From NCBI GenBank assembly GCA_019425005.1, contig JAHYYK010000019.1, positions 1 to 21,930 on the forward strand: a DNA stretch of 21,930 nucleotides, read 5' to 3'. This document shows positions 14,094 to 21,034 of this stretch, piece after piece. Origin of the DNA: Collinsella sp. GTDB lineage: Bacteria; Actinomycetota; Coriobacteriia; Coriobacteriales; Coriobacteriaceae. Position 1 is the stretch's first letter, and each line of letters starts with the position of its first letter. The translations under genes were made by a program, and so were the position numbers. A model generated the notes under the pieces. The model was not told the DNA's origin. It worked only from the letters and a program-made list of their open reading frames with translations, and ran no database searches.

Positions 14094-15695
14094 GTGTCTG
14101 CAACCATCAAACCCTTCACCGACGAGTTCGAAGAGTATGGCCGCGATGAATCTCGCGCATCGGGCGAAGCGTCGAGCATCTCGTTTCCGACAACGGAAGA
14201 CGAGGTCCGTGCCATTTTGGAAACGCTCCATGCCGAGCGTGTTCCGGTAACGGTTCAGGGCGCCCGAACCGGCCTTGCCGCCGGTGCCGTGCCCCACGGT
14301 GGGCATATCCTCAATACTTCCCGTATGAATCGCTACTTGGGCCTTCGCCGCGATGAACAAGGCCAATTTCTGCTGCGCGTGGAGCCGGGCGTTGTGCTCT
14401 CGGAGCTGCGTAAGCAGCTGAGCAAGAAGGTACTGCCGACCGCTGGTTGGGACCAGGCGTCGCTTGAGGCCTACGAGGAGTTCCAAGAGGCCCCCGAGCA
14501 GTTCTTTCCCACCGATCCCACCGAGGCATCTGCCTGTCTGGGCGGCATGGCGGCATGCAACGCCTCCGGCGCCCGCAGCTACGCTTACGGCCCCATGCGC
14601 CCGCATATCACGGGACTCCACGTCGCGCTGGCTGATGGCGATTTGCTTGAGCTTCAGCGCGGCGAGGCTTTTGCCCAGGGCCGCCACCTGTCGCTCGTGA
14701 CGGCAGCGGGCCGTACGCTCGAGCTCGATCTTCCCGGCTATACCATGCCCAAGACAAAAAATGCCTCAGGCTATTTCGTTGCGGACGAAATGGACGCCAT
14801 CGACCTCTTTATCGGTGCTTGCGGCACGCTCGGCGTTATCACCGAGCTCGAGATTGCCCTGCAGGCGGCGCCTGCGGTCGTTTGGGGTGTGAGCTGTTTC
14901 TTTGACAGCGAAGACAAGGCCGTGTCCTTTACCGATTCTGTGCGTCCTGTCCTGTCCCACGCGGCTGCCATCGAGTATTTCGATGCGGGCGCCCTGGATA
15001 TCCTGCGTCGTCAGCGTGAGCAATCGACCGCGTTCGCATCACTGCCGGCGCTCGACAAAGACGCTAAGGTCTGTGTTTACGTGGAGCTCGACTGCGACGA
15101 CGAAGCCCAGGCGACTGAGGAGCTGTATCACCTGGGATGGGTGCTCGAGTTTGCGGGCGGCAGCGACGATGCGACATGGGTCGCGCGCACCGAGGTCGAT
15201 CGCGAGTGCCAGCGGTTCTTCCGCCATGCGGTCCCCGAGAGCGTCAACATGCTTATCGACGAGCGCCGCCGCACGGATCCCACCATCACCAAACTGGGTT
15301 CGGACATGTCGGTGCCCAATGCACGCCTTGCCGATGTCGTGGCCCTCTATCGCCGCACACTGGCCGAAAGCGGGCTTGAATCTGCTGCCTGGGGGCACAT
15401 CGGTAACAACCATCTGCATGTGAACATCCTGCCGCGCGATGCGCAGGACTACCGTCGCGGTGGCGAGCTGTTTGCCCAGTGGGCTTCCGAGGTCACGGTC
15501 ATGGGCGGTGCCGTTTCTGCCGAGCACGGCGTCGGCAAGATCAAAGCGGGCTTCTTAGAGACAATGTACGGCCACGAGGCCATGGTCGAGTCGGCGCGGC
15601 TCAAGCTCCAGCTCGATCCCGACGGGCAGCTGGGTCGCGGCAACCTGTTTTCGGAGAAGCTCTTGGATGAACTCGTCCAGAAAGGGGGTGCGTGA
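14094..15695 (+). CDS. lctD: FAD-linked 2-hydroxyacid dehydrogenase (LctD/GlcD-like)
   Basis: The protein has 533 residues. The GTG start is chosen for GGGGGAG, 5 bases upstream. It is a PCMH-type FAD flavoprotein of the GlcD / D-lactate dehydrogenase family, oxidising lactate or glycolate to the 2-oxoacid. The FAD-binding loops are VQGARTGLAAGAVP (54-67) and ACLGGMAACNASGARSYAYG (147-166), with GACGTLGVIT at 241-250. The C-terminal catalytic part has GHIGNNHLHVNIL (434-446) with its paired histidines, and EHGVGKIK (477-484). Two bases separate it from etfB, and etfA follows. In Acetobacterium the LctBCD complex of EtfB, EtfA and LctD uses ferredoxin oxidation to drive NAD reduction by lactate, so this is probably its counterpart. 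The substrate cannot be fixed from sequence alone; glycolate or another 2-hydroxyacid remains possible. Confidence 0.87.
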   Translation: MSATIKPFTDEFEEYGRDESRASGEASSISFPTTEDEVRAILETLHAERVPVTVQGARTGLAAGAVPHGGHILNTSRMNRYLGLRRDEQGQFLLRVEPGVVLSELRKQLSKKVLPTAGWDQASLEAYEEFQEAPEQFFPTDPTEASACLGGMAACNASGARSYAYGPMRPHITGLHVALADGDLLELQRGEAFAQGRHLSLVTAAGRTLELDLPGYTMPKTKNASGYFVADEMDAIDLFIGACGTLGVITELEIALQAAPAVVWGVSCFFDSEDKAVSFTDSVRPVLSHAAAIEYFDAGALDILRRQREQSTAFASLPALDKDAKVCVYVELDCDDEAQATEELYHLGWVLEFAGGSDDATWVARTEVDRECQRFFRHAVPESVNMLIDERRRTDPTITKLGSDMSVPNARLADVVALYRRTLAESGLESAAWGHIGNNHLHVNILPRDAQDYRRGGELFAQWASEVTVMGGAVSAEHGVGKIKAGFLETMYGHEAMVESARLKLQLDPDGQLGRGNLFSEKLLDELVQKGGA

Positions 15696-15697
15696 AG

Positions 15698-16513
15698 ATG
15701 AGCGATTTCCATATGGTGGCGTGCGTCAAGGCCGTGCCGGGCAGCACCGAGGTCAAGATGGACCCCAAGACCAATACTATCGTGCGTGATGGCAAACAGG
15801 CGGTCATTAACCCGTTCGATGCAAGCGCTCTGGAATGCGCGCTGGCGCTGAAGGACGACTTTATCGGCTTTGGCATGGACGTGCGTGTGACGGTGGTGTC
15901 GATGGGCATTCCCGCGACCGAGTCGCTGCTGCGCGACTGCATCGCCCGCGGTGCCGATGACGCGCTGTTGCTGACCGACCGAGCCTTTGCGGGCGCCGAT
16001 ACCCTAGCCACCACTTATGCCCTCAAATGCGGTATCGAGGCGCTCGACGAGGACTTTGACCTGCTCATTTGCGGCAAGATGGCAGTTGACGGCGATACGG
16101 CCCAGATTGGTCCCGAGCTTGCCGGAGCCTTTGAGATTCCCTGCGTGACCGACGTGAGTTGCGTACAGAGCGCGGGCTTTACGACCTGCGGCTCGCTGGC
16201 GCTTGTCCACGGCTGTGACGCCGGCGAGGAAACGGTGTATCTGGAGATGCCGTGCGCGATGACGACCGCCAAGGAGATTGGCCAGCTGCGCATGCCGAGT
16301 ATCGCTGGCATTCGCGCGGCCGAGGAAGCGGACGTGCGCTTGGTCTCTGCCACCGATGTGCATGCCGATCCCTCGCGTTGCGGCCTTACCGGATCGCCGA
16401 CGCAGGTCGTGCGCTCGTTTGTGCCCGACCGCGACCAAACGTGCGAGGCCATCGAAGGCACACCGGTCGAGCAGGCGGCAAAGCTTGCCATGATTATCGA
16501 GGGGATGGCATAG
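15698..16513 (+). CDS. etfB: Electron transfer flavoprotein beta subunit (LctB-like)
   Basis: The protein has 271 residues. The ATG at 15698 is preferred (GGGGG 9 bases upstream) over a GTG 6 bases earlier that overlaps the lctD stop. It opens with HMVACVKAVPGSTEVKMDP (5-23), the usual EtfB start, followed by INPFDASALECAL (37-49). GKMAVDGDTAQIGPELA (126-142) is the nucleotide-binding signature; the DGDTAQ(V/I)GP form is one I associate with ETFs of bifurcating systems. It also has PCAMTTAKEIGQLRMPSI (185-202), near the family's conserved recognition-loop region. It pairs with the downstream EtfA to carry FAD and probably bind NAD. The stop abuts the etfA start. Confidence 0.92.
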   Translation: MSDFHMVACVKAVPGSTEVKMDPKTNTIVRDGKQAVINPFDASALECALALKDDFIGFGMDVRVTVVSMGIPATESLLRDCIARGADDALLLTDRAFAGADTLATTYALKCGIEALDEDFDLLICGKMAVDGDTAQIGPELAGAFEIPCVTDVSCVQSAGFTTCGSLALVHGCDAGEETVYLEMPCAMTTAKEIGQLRMPSIAGIRAAEEADVRLVSATDVHADPSRCGLTGSPTQVVRSFVPDRDQTCEAIEGTPVEQAAKLAMIIEGMA

Positions 16514-17719
16514 ATGAGCGGACTGACAATCGATAGCGAGACATGCGTTGGCTGTGGCCGCTGCGTTCGCGCCTGTGCCTCGGGTGGCATTGTGGTGGAG
16601 GGCGAGCGCCCCAACCGCTGCGCCCATGTGACCGACGGCTGCATCTTGTGCGGCGGGTGCGTCGACGCTTGCCCCGTCAATGCCATTTCGATCGAGCGCG
16701 ACGAGACCGCCGGCGCGGTTGACCTCGATGCGTATCGAGACATTTGGGTATTCGTGCAGACCGACGAGCGCGATGTCGTGGCCCCGGTGGCCTACGAGCT
16801 CATGGGTAAGGGACGCGAGCTTGCCGATGTCCGCGGTTGCCGTCTGGTGGCATTGGTCGGTATGAGCCCCGAGGGCTCGCTTGAGGATCTGGAGCATCTG
16901 GTCTGCGCCGGCGCCGACGAGGTCGTGGTCTGCCGCGACGAGCGACTGCGCCAAAACGATGCGGAGGTCTATGCTCGCTTGATTTGCGATTTGGTGGCCG
17001 AGCGCAGGCCCGAGGCCATTCTGTACGGCGCGACCGCCTTTGGCCGCGAGCTGGCGCCTGGCGTTGCCGTGCGCCTGCAGACGGGCCTTACGGCTGACTG
17101 CACCGTGCTTTCGATGGATACGGAAACGGGCTTGCTGCAGCAGACGCGCCCGGCGTTTGGCGGCAACTTGATGGCCACCATCATTTGCCCCAATCATCGT
17201 CCCCAGATGGCAACGGTGCGTCCCGGTATCTTTGGAGCGCCCGAGTTTGACTACAGCCGCTCTGGCACGATTACCCAGGTATTCCTTGCGGAAGACGCCA
17301 AGGCTCGTGTCGAGATCTCGATTCCCGCCGAGGAGTGGGGGCAGCAGGCATCAATTGCCGATGCCGAGCGCCTGGTCGTGGTGGGTCGCGGTATCGGCTC
17401 CAAGAAAAACCTACCCTTGATGCGAAAGCTCGCCGAAGCCCTGGGTGCCGAGCTCGGCTGCACGCGTCCCGTCGTGGAGGCGGGTTGGCTGGAGTACCGC
17501 CACCAGATCGGCCAGACCGGCGTGTCGGTTTCGCCTAAGCTCCTCGTGAGCATCGGCGTTTCGGGTGCTATCCAGCACCTAGCCGGCATCGGCGGCGCGG
17601 AGTGCATCATCGCCGTCAACGAGGACCCGGATGCTCCCATCTTCGGCGCTGCGCAGTACAAAGTTGTCGGTGACGCCGTCGAAGTCGTCGAGGAGCTTCT
17701 GGCCCAGCTCGAGCGCTAG
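16514..17719 (+). CDS. etfA: ETF alpha subunit with N-terminal 2x[4Fe-4S] domain (LctC-like)
   Basis: The protein has 401 residues, with its ATG directly after the etfB stop and GAGGGG upstream. Residues 1-60 are a bacterial ferredoxin-type domain with two cysteine sets: C11, C14, C17, C21 and C43, C46, C49, C53 (the latter followed by P). The ETF alpha core follows. The C-terminal FAD domain is textbook: GRGIGS (291-296), LGCTRPVVEAGW (314-325), QIGQTG (331-336), SGAIQHLAGI (350-359) and NEDPDAPIF (369-377). A ferredoxin-fused EtfA next to an FAD lactate dehydrogenase is the LctC arrangement of electron-confurcating lactate dehydrogenases, where the clusters accept electrons from ferredoxin. 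The gene is intact, and its stop lies inside a CTAG shared with the convergent HD gene. Confidence 0.93.
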   Translation: MSGLTIDSETCVGCGRCVRACASGGIVVEGERPNRCAHVTDGCILCGGCVDACPVNAISIERDETAGAVDLDAYRDIWVFVQTDERDVVAPVAYELMGKGRELADVRGCRLVALVGMSPEGSLEDLEHLVCAGADEVVVCRDERLRQNDAEVYARLICDLVAERRPEAILYGATAFGRELAPGVAVRLQTGLTADCTVLSMDTETGLLQQTRPAFGGNLMATIICPNHRPQMATVRPGIFGAPEFDYSRSGTITQVFLAEDAKARVEISIPAEEWGQQASIADAERLVVVGRGIGSKKNLPLMRKLAEALGAELGCTRPVVEAGWLEYRHQIGQTGVSVSPKLLVSIGVSGAIQHLAGIGGAECIIAVNEDPDAPIFGAAQYKVVGDAVEVVEELLAQLER

Positions 17720-18528
17720 GCGCCGGCCAGCCAGGCTCGCATCTCTTTCTTTAGGCGTTCCCAGGTCGCTTGCGTGACGGGGTCGGTAAAGGGGCGCACG
17801 ATGCCAAAGGGCGCGTCGAGCAGGCGGTAGATATCGCCCTGTTCGCGCGTCAGTGCGCGGCTTGCCGGATAGACGAGCTCAAACATAAAGCAGATGAGCC
17901 CTACCAGGTAGTCGGCCGGCTCATCGCGTTCGTCGCGTGCGACGCAGCGGTGTTCGGCAAAGGCGGCCAGCGTTGGTGCCGAGAAGTGGCTGGCAAGAAA
18001 CGCGTCCTCATTCACTTTGAGGATGGTGTCGACGGTACTGTCGGCGATGGTGCGCATGATGTCGATCTTGTCGCCATCGCGCACGATATCGCAGAAGCGC
18101 CGCGTGCGCTCGTCGAGCTGCGCGGGCAGACGGAAATCGCTGTGATAGGCAATGCTCGCTCGAATGAGTTCGTCTTCTACCGGATCATCGATAAAGTCGC
18201 GGATACTTGTTGCCGCGGGCGCGTCTGCAGGTGTTTCGCCAAAGAGGACCTCGACGCCCAACGCCGCATGGCTCATGCTTTCGGCATCCTTAAACGTATC
18301 CCAGCGTCGCAGCTGCTCAAAGCGGCCCATATCATGCAACAGCCCACAAAGCCACGCCAGGTCAATGTCCTGCGGTGACCAGCCCTGTTCGCGTGCCGCG
18401 GCATCGCATGCCTCGGCAACGTGGTACGTATGCTCGATTTTGAGCGCGATACGCGGATTGGCGGCATCGTAGGCATCGGTGTAGGTCTTGAAGGCCGCGG
18501 CAGCCCGCGTTCGATCGATAGCTGTCAT
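17716..18528 (-). CDS. HD-domain metal-dependent phosphohydrolase
   Basis: The protein has 270 residues; TAGGAAG lies 6-7 bases before the ATG at 18528. The HD-superfamily metal ligands are visible: H33 (IEHTYHV), the H65-D66 pair (CGLLHDMGRFEQ), a mid-protein histidine in AYHSDFRLP (127-135), and the late aspartate in DGDKIDIM (151-158). The spacing fits a monofunctional HD phosphohydrolase acting on a nucleotide or small phosphoester; no HD-GYP or RelA/SpoT synthetase features are present. The substrate is unknown. It is convergent with etfA, sharing the bases of both stop codons, and divergent from azlC. A TACAAT box within a dyad lies upstream. Confidence 0.87.
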   Translation of the reverse strand: MTAIDRTRAAAAFKTYTDAYDAANPRIALKIEHTYHVAEACDAAAREQGWSPQDIDLAWLCGLLHDMGRFEQLRRWDTFKDAESMSHAALGVEVLFGETPADAPAATSIRDFIDDPVEDELIRASIAYHSDFRLPAQLDERTRRFCDIVRDGDKIDIMRTIADSTVDTILKVNEDAFLASHFSAPTLAAFAEHRCVARDERDEPADYLVGLICFMFELVYPASRALTREQGDIYRLLDAPFGIVRPFTDPVTQATWERLKKEMRAWLAGA

Positions 18529-18569
18529 AATGACTTCCTAAAAAGTTGTGTCTTTCTGTATCTTTCGAT

Positions 18570-18605
18570 CCGGTGGCAATTGTAGGTGAACTCGGTTGCC
18601 ATCGG
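18570..18605 (-). promoter_or_regulatory. Dyad around a TACAAT box upstream of the HD gene
   Basis: CCGGTGGCAA (18570-18579) and TTGCCATCGG (18596-18605) are inverted with one mismatch in ten positions. Minus-strand TACAAT (18584-18579) overlaps the inner end of one arm and could be the -10 of the HD gene; the -35 is poor. The dyad sits in the 137-base gap between the divergent HD and azlC genes and could control either. Confidence 0.35.
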
Positions 18606-18665
18606 GCGATGGTTCTGCCGCGTCGTTGAATGCGACTCGGAAATCTTGTCGGGACGAGGAACGCT

Positions 18666-19358
18666 ATGGTGCTCAAAATCGTTAAAGGTGTCTGGCCGGT
18701 GATGCTTACCTATGTTGCGATAGCCGCGCCGTGCGGAATGATTATGGCGCAGACGGGAATGGAACCCTGGATGGTTTTTGCTCTGAGCAGCACGTTCGTG
18801 ACGGGCAGCGGGCAGTTTATGGTCTGCAATCTGTGGCTGGCAGGTGTGCCTGCGGCGTCGATCGTCGCGAGCGTTGCCGCCATCTCCTCGCGTTTTGCGC
18901 TTTACTCGGCATCGATCGCGCCGCATCTGACGGGTGCCTCGAAGCGTCAGACGCTGGCTGTTGCCGCGACACTTACCGAGGAGGCATATGGCATCTCGCT
19001 TGCCAAGTTGGTTGAAGGGGAGGGTTGGGGCCCGCGCGAGTCCTTTGTGCTCAACGTGATCCTCATCGCAACATGGGGCGTTTCGTGTACGATGGGCGCC
19101 ATCGTCGGCGCCGTTGTCGATGTTCCCACCGCCATTGCAGCTTTTGTCTGCACCTCGCTCTTTATCTGCCTGCTCTTTTCGCAGCGGCTGTCGCGCGGCA
19201 ACGTTGTCGCGGCGGTTTCGGGCGCGGTGTCCGTCGCCGTATGCAAGTTCTTGGGCCTCGCGAATATTGCCGTGCCGGCAAGCGTCGTGGCCGGCATTGC
19301 CATTGCGCTGGCGTGCGATGCTGTATTTGACGGAAGAGGTGCCCGCGATGCCCGTTAA
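18666..19358 (+). CDS. azlC: AzlC-type branched-chain amino acid exporter large subunit
   Basis: The protein has 230 residues. The start is the ATG at 18666, preceded by GAGGAA; an upstream in-frame start at 18630 lacks an SD site. AzlC with AzlD exports branched-chain amino acids and related compounds across the cytoplasmic membrane. The N-terminal half shows the family pattern: a first helix ending in APCGMIMAQTGM, then FALSSTFVTGSGQFM (about 38-52), the conserved pore-region G-S-x-Q-F. A run of Ala/Ser/Val helices includes SSRFALYSASIAPHL (74-88) and LTEEAYGI, all hallmarks of AzlC. About five or six membrane helices are present. It overlaps azlD by 11 bases. No Lrp/AsnC-type regulator is encoded nearby. 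Confidence 0.9.
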   Translation: MVLKIVKGVWPVMLTYVAIAAPCGMIMAQTGMEPWMVFALSSTFVTGSGQFMVCNLWLAGVPAASIVASVAAISSRFALYSASIAPHLTGASKRQTLAVAATLTEEAYGISLAKLVEGEGWGPRESFVLNVILIATWGVSCTMGAIVGAVVDVPTAIAAFVCTSLFICLLFSQRLSRGNVVAAVSGAVSVAVCKFLGLANIAVPASVVAGIAIALACDAVFDGRGARDAR

Positions 19359-19671
19359 CGAGTTCTTGGTTCTGTGGCTGTCGTCGTGGACTGCTATCGC
19401 GTTCTTTCGCATCGCGCCGGCGTTCGCCTTGCGCGGGAGAACGCTGTCGCCCCGCGTTACCGAAGCCTTGGGTTATATTCCGCCTGCCGCCTTTGCGGCG
19501 CTGGTCGCCAACGATTTGATAAGCCCTGGCGCTTTCGACGCCGGCCTGTGGCAGGGCTTGATTCCCTGGATTGCGGCCGCCGGCGTCGTGGTCGTGGCGG
19601 TCAAGACAAAATCGATGCTGTGGTGCTGCGTCTCGGGCATCGTACTCTATATCGTCTTGAGCTTTATATAG
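19348..19671 (+). CDS. azlD: AzlD-type exporter small subunit
   Basis: The protein has 107 residues; the ATG at 19348 overlaps the azlC end by 11 bases, with GAAGAGG about 9 bases upstream. It has three or four hydrophobic segments. The family-typical motif after the first helix is FFRIAPAFALRGRTLSPRV (19-37), with the conserved R-x-x-P-F/A-x-L pattern. EALGYIPPAAFAAL (39-52), the conserved Y-x-P-x-A-x-x-A helix start, follows. It works only together with AzlC. The gene is full length for the family (about 100-110 residues). About 150 bases without recognisable features follow before the next gene. Confidence 0.88.
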   Translation: MPVNEFLVLWLSSWTAIAFFRIAPAFALRGRTLSPRVTEALGYIPPAAFAALVANDLISPGAFDAGLWQGLIPWIAAAGVVVVAVKTKSMLWCCVSGIVLYIVLSFI

Positions 19672-19821
19672 GGGTGGCGTCGCGGGCACCGAATCTCGTT
19701 CCATCCCAACTTGTCGAATTTTTCACCGAGCTGGTCTATTTCTTCTGGTACCATGGTCAAACTTTACTGTAGCAAAGCGTGACGTGGGCTTTTGTACCCC
19801 GTCAGCGGAAATGGGGGTTTC

Positions 19822-20844
19822 ATGGCACAGGAAGCAACCGCCAACGAGCAAAAGAAATTCAGGGTCCCGCGCATCCCGGGCGACATCATGATCTATCCGA
19901 TGATCGTCGGTCTTTTGCTCAACACCTTCTGCCCGCAGGTTTTTGAGATCGGCGGCTTCTTTACGGCTGCCTGCCGCGGTGGCTCCAATACCATCGTCGC
20001 CGCGATCCTGCTGTTTGTGGGCGCCGGCATCAGCTTTAAGTCCACGCCGGGCGCCATCAAGACCGGCATCGTCGTGCTGATTCCCAAGCTGGTCGTCGCA
20101 GCGGCTCTCGGCCTAGGCGTGGCATATTTCTTTAACGACAACTTCCTGGGTCTGAGCTCCGTGTCTATCATCGGCGGCATTACGTTTTGCAACATGGCGC
20201 TCTATACGGGCATCATGGGCGAGTTCGGCGATGAGTCCGAGCAGGGCGCTGTCGGTATCCTGTTCTTTACGGCCGGCCCCGCCGTCACGATGATCATCCT
20301 TGGTGTTTCGGGTCTCGCCAACATCCCCGTCGGCACCATCATCGGATCCATCCTGCCGCTTGTTATCGGCATGGTCCTGGGCAACCTGTTCCCGTTTATC
20401 AAGAACCTGCTGGTTCCCGGCGCCAATCCCGCGATCGCTGTAATTGGTTTTCAGCTCGGTGCGTCCATGAGCCTTTCGAGCTTCATCACCGGCGGCATTT
20501 CGGGCATCCTGCTGGGCCTCATCACGCTCTTTATCGTCGGTCCCATTACCTTTGCCTTCGAGCGCCTGTGTGGCGGCAACGGTAAGGCGGCTGTGGCATG
20601 TTCCACCATTGCCGGCACGGCTATGACCACGCCGGTTGCTCTTGCCGAGGTCGCGCCACGCTATGCCGAGCTTGCGCCCACCGCGTATGCGCAGATCGCC
20701 ACCGCCGTCATCATCACGGCAATCATGGCCCCGATTCTGACCGGCTGGGTCGATAAGAAGTTCTGCCACGGCGAAGAGGATCTGTCGGTCGAAGGCGTCG
20801 AGGCTATTGAGGAGGCCGTCGCGACCGACATCGACGGCGAGTAA
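19822..20844 (+). CDS. kdgT: 2-keto-3-deoxygluconate permease (KdgT family)
   Basis: The protein has 340 residues. The start is the ATG at 19822 with GGGGG 4 bases upstream; the longer frame back to 19792 has no SD site. KdgT imports 2-keto-3-deoxygluconate, a product of pectin and hexuronate breakdown, by proton symport. The opening matches the family: RIPGDIMIYPMIVGLLLNTF (16-35), then GGFFTAACRGGSNTIVAAI and LFVGAGISFKSTPGAIKTG. Further family stretches are GGITFCNMALYTGIMGEFGD and STIAGTAMTTPVALAEVAPRY near the end. About ten membrane helices are present, with an acidic cytoplasmic tail. No kdgK, kdgA or uronate isomerase gene is in this window, so it is an isolated transporter here. A hairpin terminator follows. 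Confidence 0.9.
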   Translation: MAQEATANEQKKFRVPRIPGDIMIYPMIVGLLLNTFCPQVFEIGGFFTAACRGGSNTIVAAILLFVGAGISFKSTPGAIKTGIVVLIPKLVVAAALGLGVAYFFNDNFLGLSSVSIIGGITFCNMALYTGIMGEFGDESEQGAVGILFFTAGPAVTMIILGVSGLANIPVGTIIGSILPLVIGMVLGNLFPFIKNLLVPGANPAIAVIGFQLGASMSLSSFITGGISGILLGLITLFIVGPITFAFERLCGGNGKAAVACSTIAGTAMTTPVALAEVAPRYAELAPTAYAQIATAVIITAIMAPILTGWVDKKFCHGEEDLSVEGVEAIEEAVATDIDGE

Positions 20845-20891
20845 TCGTCGACGCGAGTCAATCAAGCCGGCGTGTGCAATTCGCGCCGTAT

Positions 20892-20935
20892 GGGCGCCCG
20901 AACGGTGGCTGTTCTGCAGTGACGTTCGGGCGCTC
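20892..20935 (+). terminator. Long-stem hairpin after kdgT
   Basis: GCGCCCGAACG (20894-20904) and CGTTCGGGCGC (20923-20933) are perfect 11-base inverted repeats around an 18-base loop, extended outward by one G-T and one G-C pair. It begins about 48 bases after the kdgT stop. No proper T-run follows (CTCTGCTATG), so termination may be inefficient or protein-assisted. The 3' arm lies in the spacer just upstream of the extended -10 of the next gene. Confidence 0.55.
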
Positions 20936-20944
20936 TGCTATGAT
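20936..20944 (+). promoter_or_regulatory. Extended -10 promoter of the GGDEF gene
   Basis: TGCTATGAT is an extended -10 identical to that of the TerB operon. Transcription would start near 20951, giving a leader of about 84 bases before the GTG at 21035. The leader contains inverted CCCTTT/AAAGGG and ACCCC/GGGGT arms. The -35 region is not recognisable and overlaps the kdgT hairpin. Confidence 0.5.
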
Positions 20945-21034
20945 TCCCTTTACCCCTGCGGAGAAAGGGGTGTTTGGCGCCTGGGCGCGACTCGGGCGAT
21001 TCTGGCCACTTGGATATTGAAGGGAGGGCGTCTA

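Noticed and set aside
16004..17197. Minus-strand open frame (397 codons) over etfB/etfA
   Set aside because: It lies antisense to two well-conserved ETF genes and encodes a His/Arg-rich product without motifs.
20945..21034. Possible cyclic di-GMP riboswitch in the leader of the GGDEF gene
   Set aside because: The leader is about 84 bases with local inverted repeats, but I could not find the conserved GEMM core, so the idea is unsupported.
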